A DNA stretch of 64,000 nucleotides from Roseivirga sp. 4D4 (GCF_001747095.1 NZ_MDGP01000001.1:4512105-4576104), one strand, 5' to 3'; counted from the first letter of the stretch, positions 7,389 to 16,078 are shown. Made by a program: numbers and translations. The notes: generated by a model from the letters alone, not told the origin.

Positions 7389-8789
7389 TTGGCCAAACCC
7401 TCAGAGATATTAATCAGCAAGTTTCCCTTCGCACCCACCGATGGACAAAAAAGACTATTCGGCCTATTTGATGACTTCTTGCTAGATCGAAAACTCCGCA
7501 AACCTGTGCTGGTCCTCAGAGGTTATGCAGGAACTGGTAAAACCACGGTGGTTGGCGCGATTGTGAAGATGCTGCCCTTCTTTAATTTCAAGTACGTCTT
7601 GATGGCCCCAACAGGGCGGGCAGCAAAAGTAATGGCGGGATATACGAACAGAACAGCATTCACGATTCACAAAAAGGTATTTCAGCAAACCGCGGAGCCA
7701 GGAGGAGGACTCGTTTTCAAAAGGCAGAACAACTATCATAAGAATACCCTATTTATTGTTGATGAGGCATCCATGATTTCTAATCAGGCCGAGTATGGAA
7801 AGAATGGATTATTGGCTGATTTGATGGATTATGTCTTTTCTCAGGAAGGGAATCGACTTTTGTTGATCGGGGATGTGGCACAATTACCTCCTGTTGGCTC
7901 CTTGGAGAGTCCAGCATTAGAAAGTGATTTCCTCGCCCAATCCTTCGGCAATGATGTGAGTGCATTAGAACTGACAGAGGTGATGCGGCAGGAGGAAGAA
8001 TCGGGTATTCTTTTTAATGCGACCAATCTGCGGAACGAACTCCTTAATGAGGATTTCAAGATCAAACTAGCGACCTCAAGATTTAAGGATGTTTTTAAGA
8101 TGACGGCCGAAAGGCTAGAGGATGGTTTGCGGTACGCCTATGATAAATATGGTACTGAAAACGCAGTCATCATCTGTAGAAGTAATAAAAATGCTGTCCA
8201 GTACAATCAATATATCCGAAGAGCGATCCAGTACCGGGAAGATGAAATCGAAGCAGGAGATATCCTGATGATCGTTCGGAATAACTATCACTTCTTACCT
8301 GAAAATGCACCTGCAGGTTTTTTGGCAAACGGTGACTTCGTGGAAGTAATGAAAATCATCAAATTCGAAGAGTACTACGGACTTCGCTTTGCTGAACTCA
8401 GGGTACAGTTATTAGACTATCCTGAACAAGAACCTTTCGAAGCAAAAGTTATCCTTGATACGCTCTATTCCCCCGAGGCATCCCTGAATAATACGGATTA
8501 CAAAAGGCTTTACGAGGAGGTAACCGAAGGCTATGCCGATCTTCCGACAAAAAAGGAGAGAATCAAGGCAATCAAAAGCGATCCACATTTAAATGCCCTG
8601 CAGGTGAAGTTCGCCTATGCATTGACTTGTCATAAGTCACAGGGTGGTCAGTGGGACGCAGTTTTTATTGATCAGGGTTACTTAACAGAAGAAATGGTCG
8701 ATCGGGAATATGTGCGATGGTTATACACTGCCGTTACCCGAGCTACTAAAGAGCTCTTTATGGTCAACTTCCACCCAAGGTTCTATTGA
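7389..8789 (+). CDS. RecD/Dda-like superfamily 1B DNA helicase
   Basis: This is a 466-aa SF1B helicase. Walker A is 'GYAGTGKTT' at about residues 45-53, with 'APTGRAAKVM' (motif Ia) and the Walker B 'LFIVDEASM'. Motif III is 'LLIGDVAQLPPVGS' and the C-terminal motif V/VI region reads 'TCHKSQGGQWDAVFID' and 'RWLYTAVTRA'. It lacks the long N-terminal HhH domain of RecD2, so it is closer to the short Dda/RecD-like helicases of Bacteroidota. The start is taken as TTG at 7389, because no ATG lies upstream of the conserved 'PTDGQKRLF' segment. Confidence 0.93.
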   Translation: MAKPSEILISKFPFAPTDGQKRLFGLFDDFLLDRKLRKPVLVLRGYAGTGKTTVVGAIVKMLPFFNFKYVLMAPTGRAAKVMAGYTNRTAFTIHKKVFQQTAEPGGGLVFKRQNNYHKNTLFIVDEASMISNQAEYGKNGLLADLMDYVFSQEGNRLLLIGDVAQLPPVGSLESPALESDFLAQSFGNDVSALELTEVMRQEEESGILFNATNLRNELLNEDFKIKLATSRFKDVFKMTAERLEDGLRYAYDKYGTENAVIICRSNKNAVQYNQYIRRAIQYREDEIEAGDILMIVRNNYHFLPENAPAGFLANGDFVEVMKIIKFEEYYGLRFAELRVQLLDYPEQEPFEAKVILDTLYSPEASLNNTDYKRLYEEVTEGYADLPTKKERIKAIKSDPHLNALQVKFAYALTCHKSQGGQWDAVFIDQGYLTEEMVDREYVRWLYTAVTRATKELFMVNFHPRFY

Positions 8790-8790
8790 C

Positions 8791-9168
8791 CTAGACCGAT
8801 TTTGAGACACCCAGAATCATAAACACCCAACCCATGATAAAGGCCAGTCCACCAATCGGGGTAATGGCACCCAGCCATGTCATATTGGTCAAGCTGAGGG
8901 TATAGAGCGATCCGCTAAAAATCACAATACCAATGAGAAAGCTGACGCCCGCATAGCTGAAGTAATTGCTTTGAACATTAAGCATCAATATACCCAATAG
9001 TATAAGTGCGAGTGTATGATAGAATTGGTATTTAACAGCCGTTTCGAAGGTTTCTAATCTACCATTGGCCGTTAATGTGGCTTCTAAACCATGGGCTCCG
9101 AATGCACCGATCGCTACGGAAAGGGCTCCTAGAATTCCCCCTAGAATAAGGATTGTCTTTGCTGTCAT
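8791..9168 (-). CDS. DUF423 small membrane protein
   Basis: This 125-aa protein has four hydrophobic segments and the DUF423 features 'GAFGAHGLE' and 'YQFYHTLALILLG' (YgdD-like). The function is unknown. The ATG at 9168 is chosen over an upstream in-frame start at 9261 because the family begins directly with the first membrane helix, and the longer version would run deep into yggS. It starts 4 bp after the yggS stop and is probably coupled to it. Confidence 0.9.
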   Translation of the reverse strand: MTAKTILILGGILGALSVAIGAFGAHGLEATLTANGRLETFETAVKYQFYHTLALILLGILMLNVQSNYFSYAGVSFLIGIVIFSGSLYTLSLTNMTWLGAITPIGGLAFIMGWVFMILGVSKSV

Positions 9169-9172
9169 TTTG

Positions 9173-9853
9173 CTACTGTTGAGGATAATTTCGTGCGCCA
9201 AAAATGGCGCTTCCAATTCTAACCATGGTGCTGCCAGCTTCGCAGGCTTCAATATAGTCACTCGTCATGCCCATGGATAGTTCTTGCATATCGACATTCT
9301 CCAGGTCAATATTGTTTTTAATCTGGTCAAAAAGCGACCTCAACTGGTTGAACTCTTTGCTTACCTGAGCTTTATCGCTGGTATTGGTAGCCATACCCAT
9401 CAAGCCAAGTACTTTGATGTTCTGGTGTTCCTTTAATACATCACTATTTAAGAATTCCATCAGTTCCGTTTCATCAAAACCAAACTTGGTTTCTTCTTCG
9501 GCAATGTGAACCTGCAATAAACAGGAAATGACCCTATCGTTTTTGAGGGCTTGTTTGTTGATTTCTGCCAATAGTCTTGGGCTATCCACTGCATGAATCA
9601 AATGTACAAAGGGGGCTATGTACTTAACCTTATTCCTTTGCAAATGACCTATCATATGCCATTTAATGTCCTTAGGCATAACTTCCTGCTTGGCAGTGAG
9701 CTCCTGAACCTTGTTCTCACCAAAATCTCTTTGTCCACCTTCATAGGCATGTAACAAATCCTCGACAGGTTTAGTCTTACTCACAGCAATAAGTTGCGTG
9801 TTGTAAGGAGCCAGTTGCTCATTGTAGTGGTTAATGTTATTTACAATTGACAT
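9173..9853 (-). CDS. yggS: PLP homeostasis protein of the YggS/PROSC family
   Basis: This 226-aa single-domain TIM-barrel protein binds pyridoxal 5'-phosphate. The PLP lysine is in 'LIAVSKTKP' near the N terminus. Family hallmarks are 'DFGENKVQEL', 'WHMIGHLQRNK' and the C-terminal 'LSMGMTSDYIEACEAGSTMVR', 'RIGSAIFGAR'. It is the conserved regulator of the PLP pool rather than an enzyme with a known reaction. DUF423 lies immediately downstream. Confidence 0.96.
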   Translation of the reverse strand: MSIVNNINHYNEQLAPYNTQLIAVSKTKPVEDLLHAYEGGQRDFGENKVQELTAKQEVMPKDIKWHMIGHLQRNKVKYIAPFVHLIHAVDSPRLLAEINKQALKNDRVISCLLQVHIAEEETKFGFDETELMEFLNSDVLKEHQNIKVLGLMGMATNTSDKAQVSKEFNQLRSLFDQIKNNIDLENVDMQELSMGMTSDYIEACEAGSTMVRIGSAIFGARNYPQQ

Positions 9854-9886
9854 ATTGCAGAAGTGCGATCGAGTTTAGATTTCTAT

Positions 9887-9917
9887 TATCTTTGACCAAA
9901 TGATCGGTCGGTCAAAG
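9887..9917 (+). promoter_or_regulatory. candidate -7 box with overlapping inverted repeat upstream of GH3 gene
   Basis: TATCTTTG at 9887-9894 matches the Bacteroidota -7 box. It overlaps the left arm of an inverted repeat, CTTTGACC (9890-9897) and GGTCAAAG (9910-9917), with GATCGGTCGGTC between and into the right arm. A regulator bound here would cover the transcription start. No regulator gene is adjacent. Confidence 0.4.
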
Positions 9918-9970
9918 TTAGAAGATTTTAATCTCTAGCATAAGGTCATTTTTAGAGAACACAACTACCA

Positions 9971-11515
9971 ATGCCAATAATTGGATCAATTTTAAAAAAA
10001 GGCATAAAGCTCCGTGAAACGCTTGAGCAAGACTATACCTCTCCCTACGACCTTCAGAAAAAGGAATTGTCAAAACTCCTTATCAGTGCGCGTAATACGC
10101 AGTTTGGCCGAGCCTACGACTTTCATGCTGTTTTAGAACAGTTTAGAAGTTTCGGTCAGCATGACTTCTTTGAAAAATTTAAAGAACTCGTTCCTGTGTC
10201 TGATTATGATAAAATGGACGAGGGATGGTGGCATAAGATGCGCGAAGGCGAATCGGATGTCAGTTGGCCAGGCAAAACCAAGTTTTTTGCATTGAGCTCA
10301 GGTACATCTGGAGCGGCTTCTAAATACATTCCTGTCACCAAAGATATGATCCGTCAGATCAGAAAGACAGGGACAAGGCATATTTACACGCTTTCTAAAT
10401 ATGATTTCCCCGATCAATTCTTCCAGTCTGGTATGTTGATGTTAGGAGGGAGTACGGCATTAAACTTCTCAGGAAACTATTATTATGGCGACTTGAGTGG
10501 TATCACCACTGGGCAATTACCCCTATGGGTTCAAGGCTTTTCAAGACCAACACCAAAAATCAAGAAGCATAAGGACTGGGAGATCAAGCTAGAAGAGATT
10601 GTAGAGTCTGCACCGAAGTGGAATATCGGTATGATCGTGGGAGTACCGGCTTGGATGACCATTTTGCTTGAAAGAATTATCGAGCGATATGGCGTCAAAG
10701 ATATCCATGAAATTTGGCCAAACCTGGGTTCATTCGTGCATGGTGGAGTGGCTTTTGAGCCTTATAAAAAGAGCTTTGATAAACTACTAGGCCGACCAAT
10801 ACATTACATCGAGACTTATTTGGCATCAGAGGGCTTTATTGCTTTTCAAGATGCTCCTGAGAAACGGGGCATGCGATTGATGCTCAATGGTGGCATCTTC
10901 CATGAGTTTGTTCCTTTTAATGAGGAGAACTTTGACGAAGACGGACAAATTGTTGACAATCCTGAGACGCTTATGATCGATCAGGTAGAAGAAGGTAAAG
11001 ACTATGCCCTGTTGATTTCTACCTGCTCCGGTGCCTGGAGGTACTTGATTGGTGATACAGTCAGGTTTGTAGATAAGCACAGCTCTGAGATCATTATCAC
11101 GGGTAGAACCAAGCATTTCTTAAGTCTCTGTGGCGAACACCTTTCAGTAGATAATATGAATCGGGCCGTTGAAATGGCTTCTGAAGAGTTTAATATCGGC
11201 ATCAAAGAATTTACTGTGGCTGGAGTGCCTGATGGTAAGTTATTTTCTCACCATTGGTTTATTGGCACGGACGACCCTGTTGACACTGAGGCCTTAAAAG
11301 TCCGAATAGACAATTGCCTGAATGAATTAAATGATGACTATGCAGTAGAGCGAAAGCATGCCTTGAAGAATATCGAGATGGATGTATTACCCACCGAAGT
11401 TTTCTATGATTGGTTAAGGTCACAGGGCAAAGAAGGAGGTCAGACCAAATTCCCTCGTGTTTTAAAGAAAGAAAAACTTGAAAGCTGGCTATCCTTTGTT
11501 GGCAATAAGGTCTAG
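9971..11515 (+). CDS. GH3 family acyl-adenylate-forming protein
   Basis: This 514-aa protein has GH3 (auxin-responsive promoter) family features across its length. The AMP-binding P-loop-like segment is 'FALSSGTSGAASKYIP' near residue 110. Further signatures are 'YIETYLASEGFIAF' and 'YRYLIGDTVRF'-like 'WRYLIGDTVRFVD' with 'ITGRTKHFLSLCGEHLS' in the C-terminal lid. Plant GH3 enzymes conjugate amino acids to acyl acids; bacterial members are widespread in Bacteroidota with unknown substrates. It is followed after 5 bp by a LysE-family exporter gene, hinting at an amino-acid-related substrate or product (inference). Confidence 0.92.
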   Translation: MPIIGSILKKGIKLRETLEQDYTSPYDLQKKELSKLLISARNTQFGRAYDFHAVLEQFRSFGQHDFFEKFKELVPVSDYDKMDEGWWHKMREGESDVSWPGKTKFFALSSGTSGAASKYIPVTKDMIRQIRKTGTRHIYTLSKYDFPDQFFQSGMLMLGGSTALNFSGNYYYGDLSGITTGQLPLWVQGFSRPTPKIKKHKDWEIKLEEIVESAPKWNIGMIVGVPAWMTILLERIIERYGVKDIHEIWPNLGSFVHGGVAFEPYKKSFDKLLGRPIHYIETYLASEGFIAFQDAPEKRGMRLMLNGGIFHEFVPFNEENFDEDGQIVDNPETLMIDQVEEGKDYALLISTCSGAWRYLIGDTVRFVDKHSSEIIITGRTKHFLSLCGEHLSVDNMNRAVEMASEEFNIGIKEFTVAGVPDGKLFSHHWFIGTDDPVDTEALKVRIDNCLNELNDDYAVERKHALKNIEMDVLPTEVFYDWLRSQGKEGGQTKFPRVLKKEKLESWLSFVGNKV

Positions 11516-11520
11516 ACTGC

Positions 11521-12156
11521 ATGGACATAGTCATTAATGGTTTCTTGTTTGGGTTATTACTGTGTGTCTTAATTGGACCGGTATTCTTTGCCTTGATTCA
11601 AAATGCAATTGAGAAGGGATTCTTCTCTGGCTTCTTTATGGCCGTGGGTATCGCCCTTAGTGATACAATCTATATCTTCATCACCTATTTGGGAATTTCT
11701 CAACTTACTGATAACCCCTCGTTTAATATGTGGTTGGGTGGCGTAGGAGGTACCATCATGTTAGTGTTTGGTATTTTCTATATGTTTAAGCCTATTCCGA
11801 CCAAGGGCTTGAAACAATTGCATGCTGAGGAGACCAAATGGTTTCAACAGATTGTCAAGGGCTTTGTCCTTAATGGAATTAATCCATTCGTATTAATCTT
11901 CTGGATCGGCATTGTCAGTAAGATTACGGTTGACTTTCAGTATACCACCAATGAGGCCATAACCTTCTTCATTGTGCTTATTGCCACTGTTTTTTCAGTG
12001 GATGTGCTCAAATCATATTTTGCGGTTAAGCTTAGTCAAATTGTTACCCCTCGTTTTATGAGAATCATGAATCGGGTAGTGGGTGTCGCCCTAGTGCTAT
12101 TCAGCTTGAGGCTTTTCAACTATGTACTTGAGGGCTTTGGGATAGAGTTATTCTAG
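11521..12156 (+). CDS. LysE family amino-acid exporter
   Basis: This 211-aa inner-membrane protein has about six hydrophobic segments. The N-terminal 'GLLLCVLIGPVFFALIQNAIEKGF' stretch has the GPxxxxxxxxxxxxG pattern typical of LysE/RhtB transporters, and the middle has 'GINPFVLIFWIGI' (NP-x-x-x-FW). The family exports amino acids or derivatives. It starts 5 bp after the GH3 stop and is almost certainly in the same operon. Confidence 0.93.
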   Translation: MDIVINGFLFGLLLCVLIGPVFFALIQNAIEKGFFSGFFMAVGIALSDTIYIFITYLGISQLTDNPSFNMWLGGVGGTIMLVFGIFYMFKPIPTKGLKQLHAEETKWFQQIVKGFVLNGINPFVLIFWIGIVSKITVDFQYTTNEAITFFIVLIATVFSVDVLKSYFAVKLSQIVTPRFMRIMNRVVGVALVLFSLRLFNYVLEGFGIELF

Positions 12157-12170
12157 CCCACTGTCATACC

Positions 12171-12208
12171 GTCATTCCGATCCCGAGTCATCTGGAGAAG
12201 GAATCTCA
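12171..12208 (-). repeat. interspersed 38-bp repeat (ATTCCTTCTCC type), copy 1
   Basis: On the minus strand this reads GAGATTCCTTCTCC, then a variable gap, then CTCGGGATCGGAATGAC. A second copy is at 19231-19267. Both copies lie about 46-50 bp beyond the CCAG end of a multi-hairpin element. Confidence 0.7.
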
Positions 12209-12230
12209 TCATCGTAAATATCATTCTGAA

Positions 12231-12249
12231 CCTGCCTGTCGCAGGCAGG
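12231..12249. repeat. perfect inverted repeat (8-bp stem, 3-nt loop)
   Basis: CCTGCCTG-TCG-CAGGCAGG. No T-tract follows directly, so it is weaker as a terminator for the LysE operon than as a palindromic repeat, though it could serve as one. Confidence 0.7.
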
Positions 12250-12254
12250 TCACA

Positions 12255-12350
12255 CTGATTCGCACTTGCAGTGCGGACCTATTTTATGACAGTATCAATA
12301 TCTAGAATATCAGTCTGATCAAGGCTAGCATTCACTAGTAGTCAGCGCCA
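12255..12350 (-). repeat. multi-hairpin element, reversed variant, copy D
   Basis: This starts with CTGATTCGCACTTGCAGTGC, the reverse complement of the conserved end hairpin of the elements at 19.1, 33.6 and 33.9 kb (loop GCA instead of ACA). The interior differs from those copies. It ends at GCCAG, giving a weak CTGG/CCAG terminal inverted repeat. Confidence 0.65.
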
Positions 12351-12422
12351 GAAATAGTAATAAAAATCCATTCTCTAAACCCTTAGCTTATTTCTCAGTT
12401 GTTTATTCATTAGCCTTAAGCC

Positions 12423-12551
12423 ATGAAGAAATACTTATTTATCGCCATTATTCTGGCAGTATTCAGTTGGGACGCTATCGCCCAAACCACTGACCTCACA
12501 CTGGTTCGCACTTGCAGTGCGGACCTATTTTATGACAGTATCAATATCTAG
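12423..12551 (+). pseudogene. 5' remnant copy of the 12669 gene, 42 codons
   Basis: The ATG at 12423 opens a 42-aa reading frame whose first 26 residues (signal peptide MKKYLFIAIILAVFSWDAIA plus QTTDLT) match the intact downstream gene. The frame then runs into the second copy of the hairpin element and stops at TAG 12549-12551. It is a by-product of the 246-bp duplication. It could still be expressed as a tiny exported peptide, but nothing shows that. Confidence 0.8.
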
Positions 12552-12594
12552 AATATCAGTCTGACCAAGGCTGGCATTTGCGAAAAGGAGGTGC
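12501..12594 (-). repeat. multi-hairpin element, reversed variant, copy E
   Basis: CTGGTTCGCACTTGCAGTGCGGACC hairpin at one end and GTGCCAG at the other. It is 246 bp downstream of copy D and is part of the tandem duplication. Confidence 0.7.
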
Positions 12595-12668
12595 CAGAAA
12601 TAGTAATAAAAATCCATTCTCTAAACCCTTAGCTTATTTCTCAGTTGTTTATTCATTAGCCTTAAGCC

Positions 12669-13265
12669 ATGAAGAAATACTTATTTATCGCCATTATTCT
12701 GGCTGTATTCAGTTGGGATGCCGTTGCCCAAACCACCGACCTCACTTCTTTTAATACCGAAAGGCTGCAAGTCAATAAGGTAGGTATGATTGTGCTTGGA
12801 AGTTGGGCCCTTGGTAATATGGCCACCAATGGGGTACTACTCAGCAATCCTTCGTCTAACGAGCAGGCCCACTTCTACCGCATGAATATCTTCTGGAATG
12901 TGGTCAACCTGGCGCTAGCAGTGCCCGGTTTAAGACATTCCATGATTACAGACCCAAGCTCCTTGTCCTTGGCAGAAACGGTGGCAGAATACAGCTCTAT
13001 GAAGCGGATCGTCTTGATGAACGCAGCTCTCGATGTGGCCTATATCACCGGTGGTTTCTTAATGAAAGAAATGGCGAAAACCCGCGAGAATAAAAGGGAT
13101 ATTCTTCGCGGTTATGGAAAATCACTCATCCTTCAAGGAGGCTTTTTACTGGCGTTTGACGCAGTTCTTTATATGGCCTTGCAGTCCAAGAGCAAAGGCT
13201 TGACGAACATCCTAGATAAGGTCACAATAACAACTGAAAGTATTGGTCTAGTGTTCAGGTTCTAG
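12669..13265 (+). CDS. secreted/membrane protein of unknown function (possibly DUF6992)
   Basis: This 198-aa protein has a clear signal peptide (cleavage after AVA near residue 20) and at least two further hydrophobic stretches, 'GMIVLGSWALGNMATNGVLL' and 'SLILQGGFLLAFDAVLYMAL'. The 'MNIFWNVVNLALAVPG' segment and overall layout recall a Bacteroidota family I remember as DUF6992, but this is not certain. The C terminus ends in Phe (VFRF), as outer-membrane proteins often do. Its 5' end and leader were duplicated immediately upstream. It converges on the BatA gene with a 4-bp overlap. Confidence 0.75.
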   Translation: MKKYLFIAIILAVFSWDAVAQTTDLTSFNTERLQVNKVGMIVLGSWALGNMATNGVLLSNPSSNEQAHFYRMNIFWNVVNLALAVPGLRHSMITDPSSLSLAETVAEYSSMKRIVLMNAALDVAYITGGFLMKEMAKTRENKRDILRGYGKSLILQGGFLLAFDAVLYMALQSKSKGLTNILDKVTITTESIGLVFRF

Positions 13266-14311
13266 TCTTCCAGTACATTGCTGATGAAGGTGCTTTTGGA
13301 AAGCAGATAGAGCAAGAAGAACACAATACCCCAACTCAGATAGATGCTGTAGAAGTCTGTTGTGTTCTTATAACGGGTTTCTTTGATTTCGGCTTTCTCG
13401 TACTGATCGATCAGTTCGAATACGTTCTGTAGAGCCTCATTATCAGAAACTCGATAGAACTCGCCATTACCGATTTTAGCAATCTCACGAAGTGTAGTTT
13501 CATCCAAGGTGTTTTCAACATAGTTTGGTCTGCCAAAGAAATCTTTGCCGAAAGGCACTTTCCCTTCTTTACCAATGCCAATCGTATATATTTTAATGTC
13601 GTAGGCAGAAGCCAATTCTGCAGCGGTAACAGGATCAATATTACCCGCAGTGTTATCACCGTCAGAGAGTAAGATCATCACCTTAGAAGCGGCTGTAGAC
13701 TCACGCATGCGGTTAGTTCCTACAGCAATGGCACTACCGATGGCGGTGCCTCTGTTCTCGATTTTATTGAAGTCAATCTCTTCTTCTATAAACTTATACA
13801 GTAATTCGTAATCTGTCGTCAGAGGAGAGAGGGAGTAAGCATCACCGGAAAAGATAACAAGCCCGATACGGTCCTGGCTTCTTCCAGTGATAAAGTCCCT
13901 TGCCGTTCGCTTGGCAGCTTCTAGTCGATTGGGTTTAAAGTCCTCAATCTGCATCGATTCTGAGATATCAATCACTAAGGCTATGTCTATACCTTCTGAC
14001 CATTGCTCTACCTCTTCATTAGTCCTTTGTGGTCGTGCTAGTGCGACAAGCAATAAGATAATAGAAAGGGCCATCAAGGCGTTGGGGATAAACCTCAGAT
14101 AGCTTGCCCAGTGCTTTTTGATCTCCTTTTTCGGAAGTGCAACGGGAAGCTTCTGCTTAATTTTACTGCCTATCAGCCACTTGAGAATAAATAGGAGTAG
14201 CACGAGTGGGATTAAGTACAGCACAAAGAAAAACTCCCAGTCAAAAGACTTGAAAGCTGTGGGTGTAAACCACTCCAGCGAATACCATTTGTATAGTGTT
14301 TCGTCAAGCAT
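13262..14311 (-). CDS. batA: VWA-domain membrane protein BatA
   Basis: This 349-aa protein has a von Willebrand A domain at about residues 105-290, carrying the metal-ion-dependent adhesion site 'DISESM' (DxSxS) and the later 'LLSDGDNTAGN'. Two N-terminal hydrophobic segments and one at the C terminus anchor it so that the VWA domain faces the periplasm. It fits the Bacteroidota 'aerotolerance' Bat family. It starts inside the end of the preceding gene (8-bp overlap at 14304-14311). BatB, BatC and BatD do not follow; a convergent unrelated gene does. Confidence 0.9.
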   Translation of the reverse strand: MLDETLYKWYSLEWFTPTAFKSFDWEFFFVLYLIPLVLLLFILKWLIGSKIKQKLPVALPKKEIKKHWASYLRFIPNALMALSIILLLVALARPQRTNEEVEQWSEGIDIALVIDISESMQIEDFKPNRLEAAKRTARDFITGRSQDRIGLVIFSGDAYSLSPLTTDYELLYKFIEEEIDFNKIENRGTAIGSAIAVGTNRMRESTAASKVMILLSDGDNTAGNIDPVTAAELASAYDIKIYTIGIGKEGKVPFGKDFFGRPNYVENTLDETTLREIAKIGNGEFYRVSDNEALQNVFELIDQYEKAEIKETRYKNTTDFYSIYLSWGIVFFLLYLLSKSTFISNVLED

Positions 14312-15197
14312 TCTTTATCTCTTCCGTTACGTGATTGTATCTATCCTCAGAGTAATCCTTCAAAAACTCAAAGTCATTCTGTAAAGCAGATACCTCAATT
14401 GGGCTGTAAATATTCTTATCAATAGACTTCAAAGTCTCCTCTAGAGAAGAGCTCTGCTGAACTAAAACGATCTCTTTAGTCGTAAGTTTGGTATAAGGCA
14501 CTTTCTCAAGTTTTTCCATATAGCCTTTCCAGAACTTCAATACGGATTCAATCTTGATTTTGGTAGTATCTGTCATTAGCTCATCAATTTCTAGGTCAAA
14601 CTGTTCTTTGAACTTGATCAATTGCTTATTGAGCCTGTAAAGTTTGATTTTCTTCTGGATCGCTTTGCCCCAAACAATCAATACGATCACGGCTAGAATA
14701 CCTAGCACAATTAAGCCGATCACCCAATAAGGGTAGTTGAACTCTAGAGAGACCGGCATATAAGCCGAGGTCTCAGCCAGATTAACAGAGTCAGGCATCT
14801 GAGTTACTACCTGATCAAGGATGATAGAATCCATCAAACTGTAAAGCTCAAGGCTGTCTGTACCTGTATAAAGAAATACCGGTAAGCTGAGTCTTTGTAC
14901 TGTGTCAATTTCGAAAGTAGCCAGATGATACACTGCACTGTCAATACTGTTGATAGAGTCTGATTGGGTATCGAAATACTGTTTATCTAGTAACTCAAAA
15001 GGAGAGAAGTCATATAAGGAATCTGGGAAGAAAACCGGGCGGTTTTTTCGATCCTTATAGCTCAAAGAATAGGAGATAGATTCCCCAATCTTCACACTAT
15101 CTTTTAAGAAGAAACCAACAGGTTTGAGCTCCTGTGCTGAAGCTGCTCCTACCATAAAAACCAATAAAATCAGAGATGCTAGTAACTTTCTAATCAC
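14304..15197 (-). CDS. BatD-like/DUF4381-like membrane protein of the Bat operon
   Basis: This 297-aa protein has an N-terminal signal peptide (cleavage after ASA near residue 20). A beta-rich periplasmic part follows at about residues 22-150, then one transmembrane helix ('WVIGLIVLGILAVIVLIVWG') and a roughly 120-residue cytoplasmic alpha-helical tail. This layout matches the protein usually found between DUF58 and BatA in Bacteroidota. The biochemical role is not known. It overlaps both neighbours by 8 bp, a strong sign of translational coupling. Confidence 0.8.
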   Translation of the reverse strand: MIRKLLASLILLVFMVGAASAQELKPVGFFLKDSVKIGESISYSLSYKDRKNRPVFFPDSLYDFSPFELLDKQYFDTQSDSINSIDSAVYHLATFEIDTVQRLSLPVFLYTGTDSLELYSLMDSIILDQVVTQMPDSVNLAETSAYMPVSLEFNYPYWVIGLIVLGILAVIVLIVWGKAIQKKIKLYRLNKQLIKFKEQFDLEIDELMTDTTKIKIESVLKFWKGYMEKLEKVPYTKLTTKEIVLVQQSSSLEETLKSIDKNIYSPIEVSALQNDFEFLKDYSEDRYNHVTEEIKNA

Positions 15198-16068
15198 GCT
15201 TCATCGATTTATTCCTGATCATAAAAAGCTTAATAAGCTGTGGGACGTAGTTGTCCTTGGTATTGATTTCGAGATAGTTGATCTGATGCTTTCGGCAGAA
15301 CTTTTCCAGTTCGCCTTTATTCACCGAATAGGTCTTCTCTAGTTTTTTTCTAAAGTCTTTGGAGGAAGTGTTTACCCAAACCGTTTTGCGACTTTCTTTG
15401 TCATAAATGGGTACGATCCCCAGATTAGGTAATTCCGTCTCACGATCATCTTTCAGGTGTATCACTACAAGATCATGTCGTTTCGCGATGAGCCTTAGAT
15501 TTTGCTCATAGCCCTCATCGATAAAGTCAGAGATCAGAATGATCACACTCTTTTTATGAATGATCTCTAGTGCTCGTTTAATTCCCTCGCTAATATCGGT
15601 TTTGGTAGACTTTGGCGTATGACTGTAAAGTTCATGGATAATGGCATAACCATGCTTGACACCTTTGCCCGATTTTACATACTTCTCCTTCTGATCGGAA
15701 AAAGTAAGTAAACCCACACGGTTCTGCTGCTTTACAGCAGCCAGAGTCAGCACCCCAGCGATTTCCTTACCAATGTCTACTTTCTGCGCACCGGGAGTTC
15801 CTATCTCTTGCGAAGCACTCACATCCAGAAGAAAGAATACGGTCTGCTCTTTTTCCTCTTTAAAGGTTTTGACAAAGGTGCCATGACCTTTTGCAGAGAC
15901 ATTCCAGTCGATCGTTCTGGTGTCATCCCCGTATTGGTATTCCCTTACTCCGTCAAACTCCATACCCGAACCCTTGAATATAGAATGAAAATCACCCTGC
16001 ATCCTCGAATTAATGGCTTTTCTAATTTGAATCTCGTACTTCCGAAGTTTGGAAATAATGTGCTCCAT
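15190..16068 (-). CDS. DUF58 (VWA-like) protein
   Basis: This 292-aa soluble protein has the DUF58 signature 'GSGMEFDGVREYQYGDDTRT' followed by IDWNVSAK, and a VWA-like fold with 'FLLDVSASQE' and 'VILISDFIDEG'. In most genomes it partners a MoxR AAA+ ATPase in a chaperone-like system for membrane or secreted proteins. Here the upstream neighbour is on the opposite strand and no moxR is in the window. Confidence 0.93.
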   Translation of the reverse strand: MEHIISKLRKYEIQIRKAINSRMQGDFHSIFKGSGMEFDGVREYQYGDDTRTIDWNVSAKGHGTFVKTFKEEKEQTVFFLLDVSASQEIGTPGAQKVDIGKEIAGVLTLAAVKQQNRVGLLTFSDQKEKYVKSGKGVKHGYAIIHELYSHTPKSTKTDISEGIKRALEIIHKKSVIILISDFIDEGYEQNLRLIAKRHDLVVIHLKDDRETELPNLGIVPIYDKESRKTVWVNTSSKDFRKKLEKTYSVNKGELEKFCRKHQINYLEINTKDNYVPQLIKLFMIRNKSMKRD

Positions 16069-16078
16069 AATAAAGGGT

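Larger units (their letters stand above)
12251..12742. repeat. 246-bp direct tandem duplication (two copies)
   Basis: Copy 1 spans about 12251-12496 and copy 2 about 12497-12742, offset exactly 246 bp. Each copy contains, in order, a reversed hairpin element, a stretch ending in 'CCAGAAATAG', an AT-rich leader, and an ATG with the first 26 codons of the gene at 12669. Copies differ at scattered positions and in one roughly 25-bp block of equal length (about 12329-12351 versus 12575-12597), so the duplication is not recent. Confidence 0.92.
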
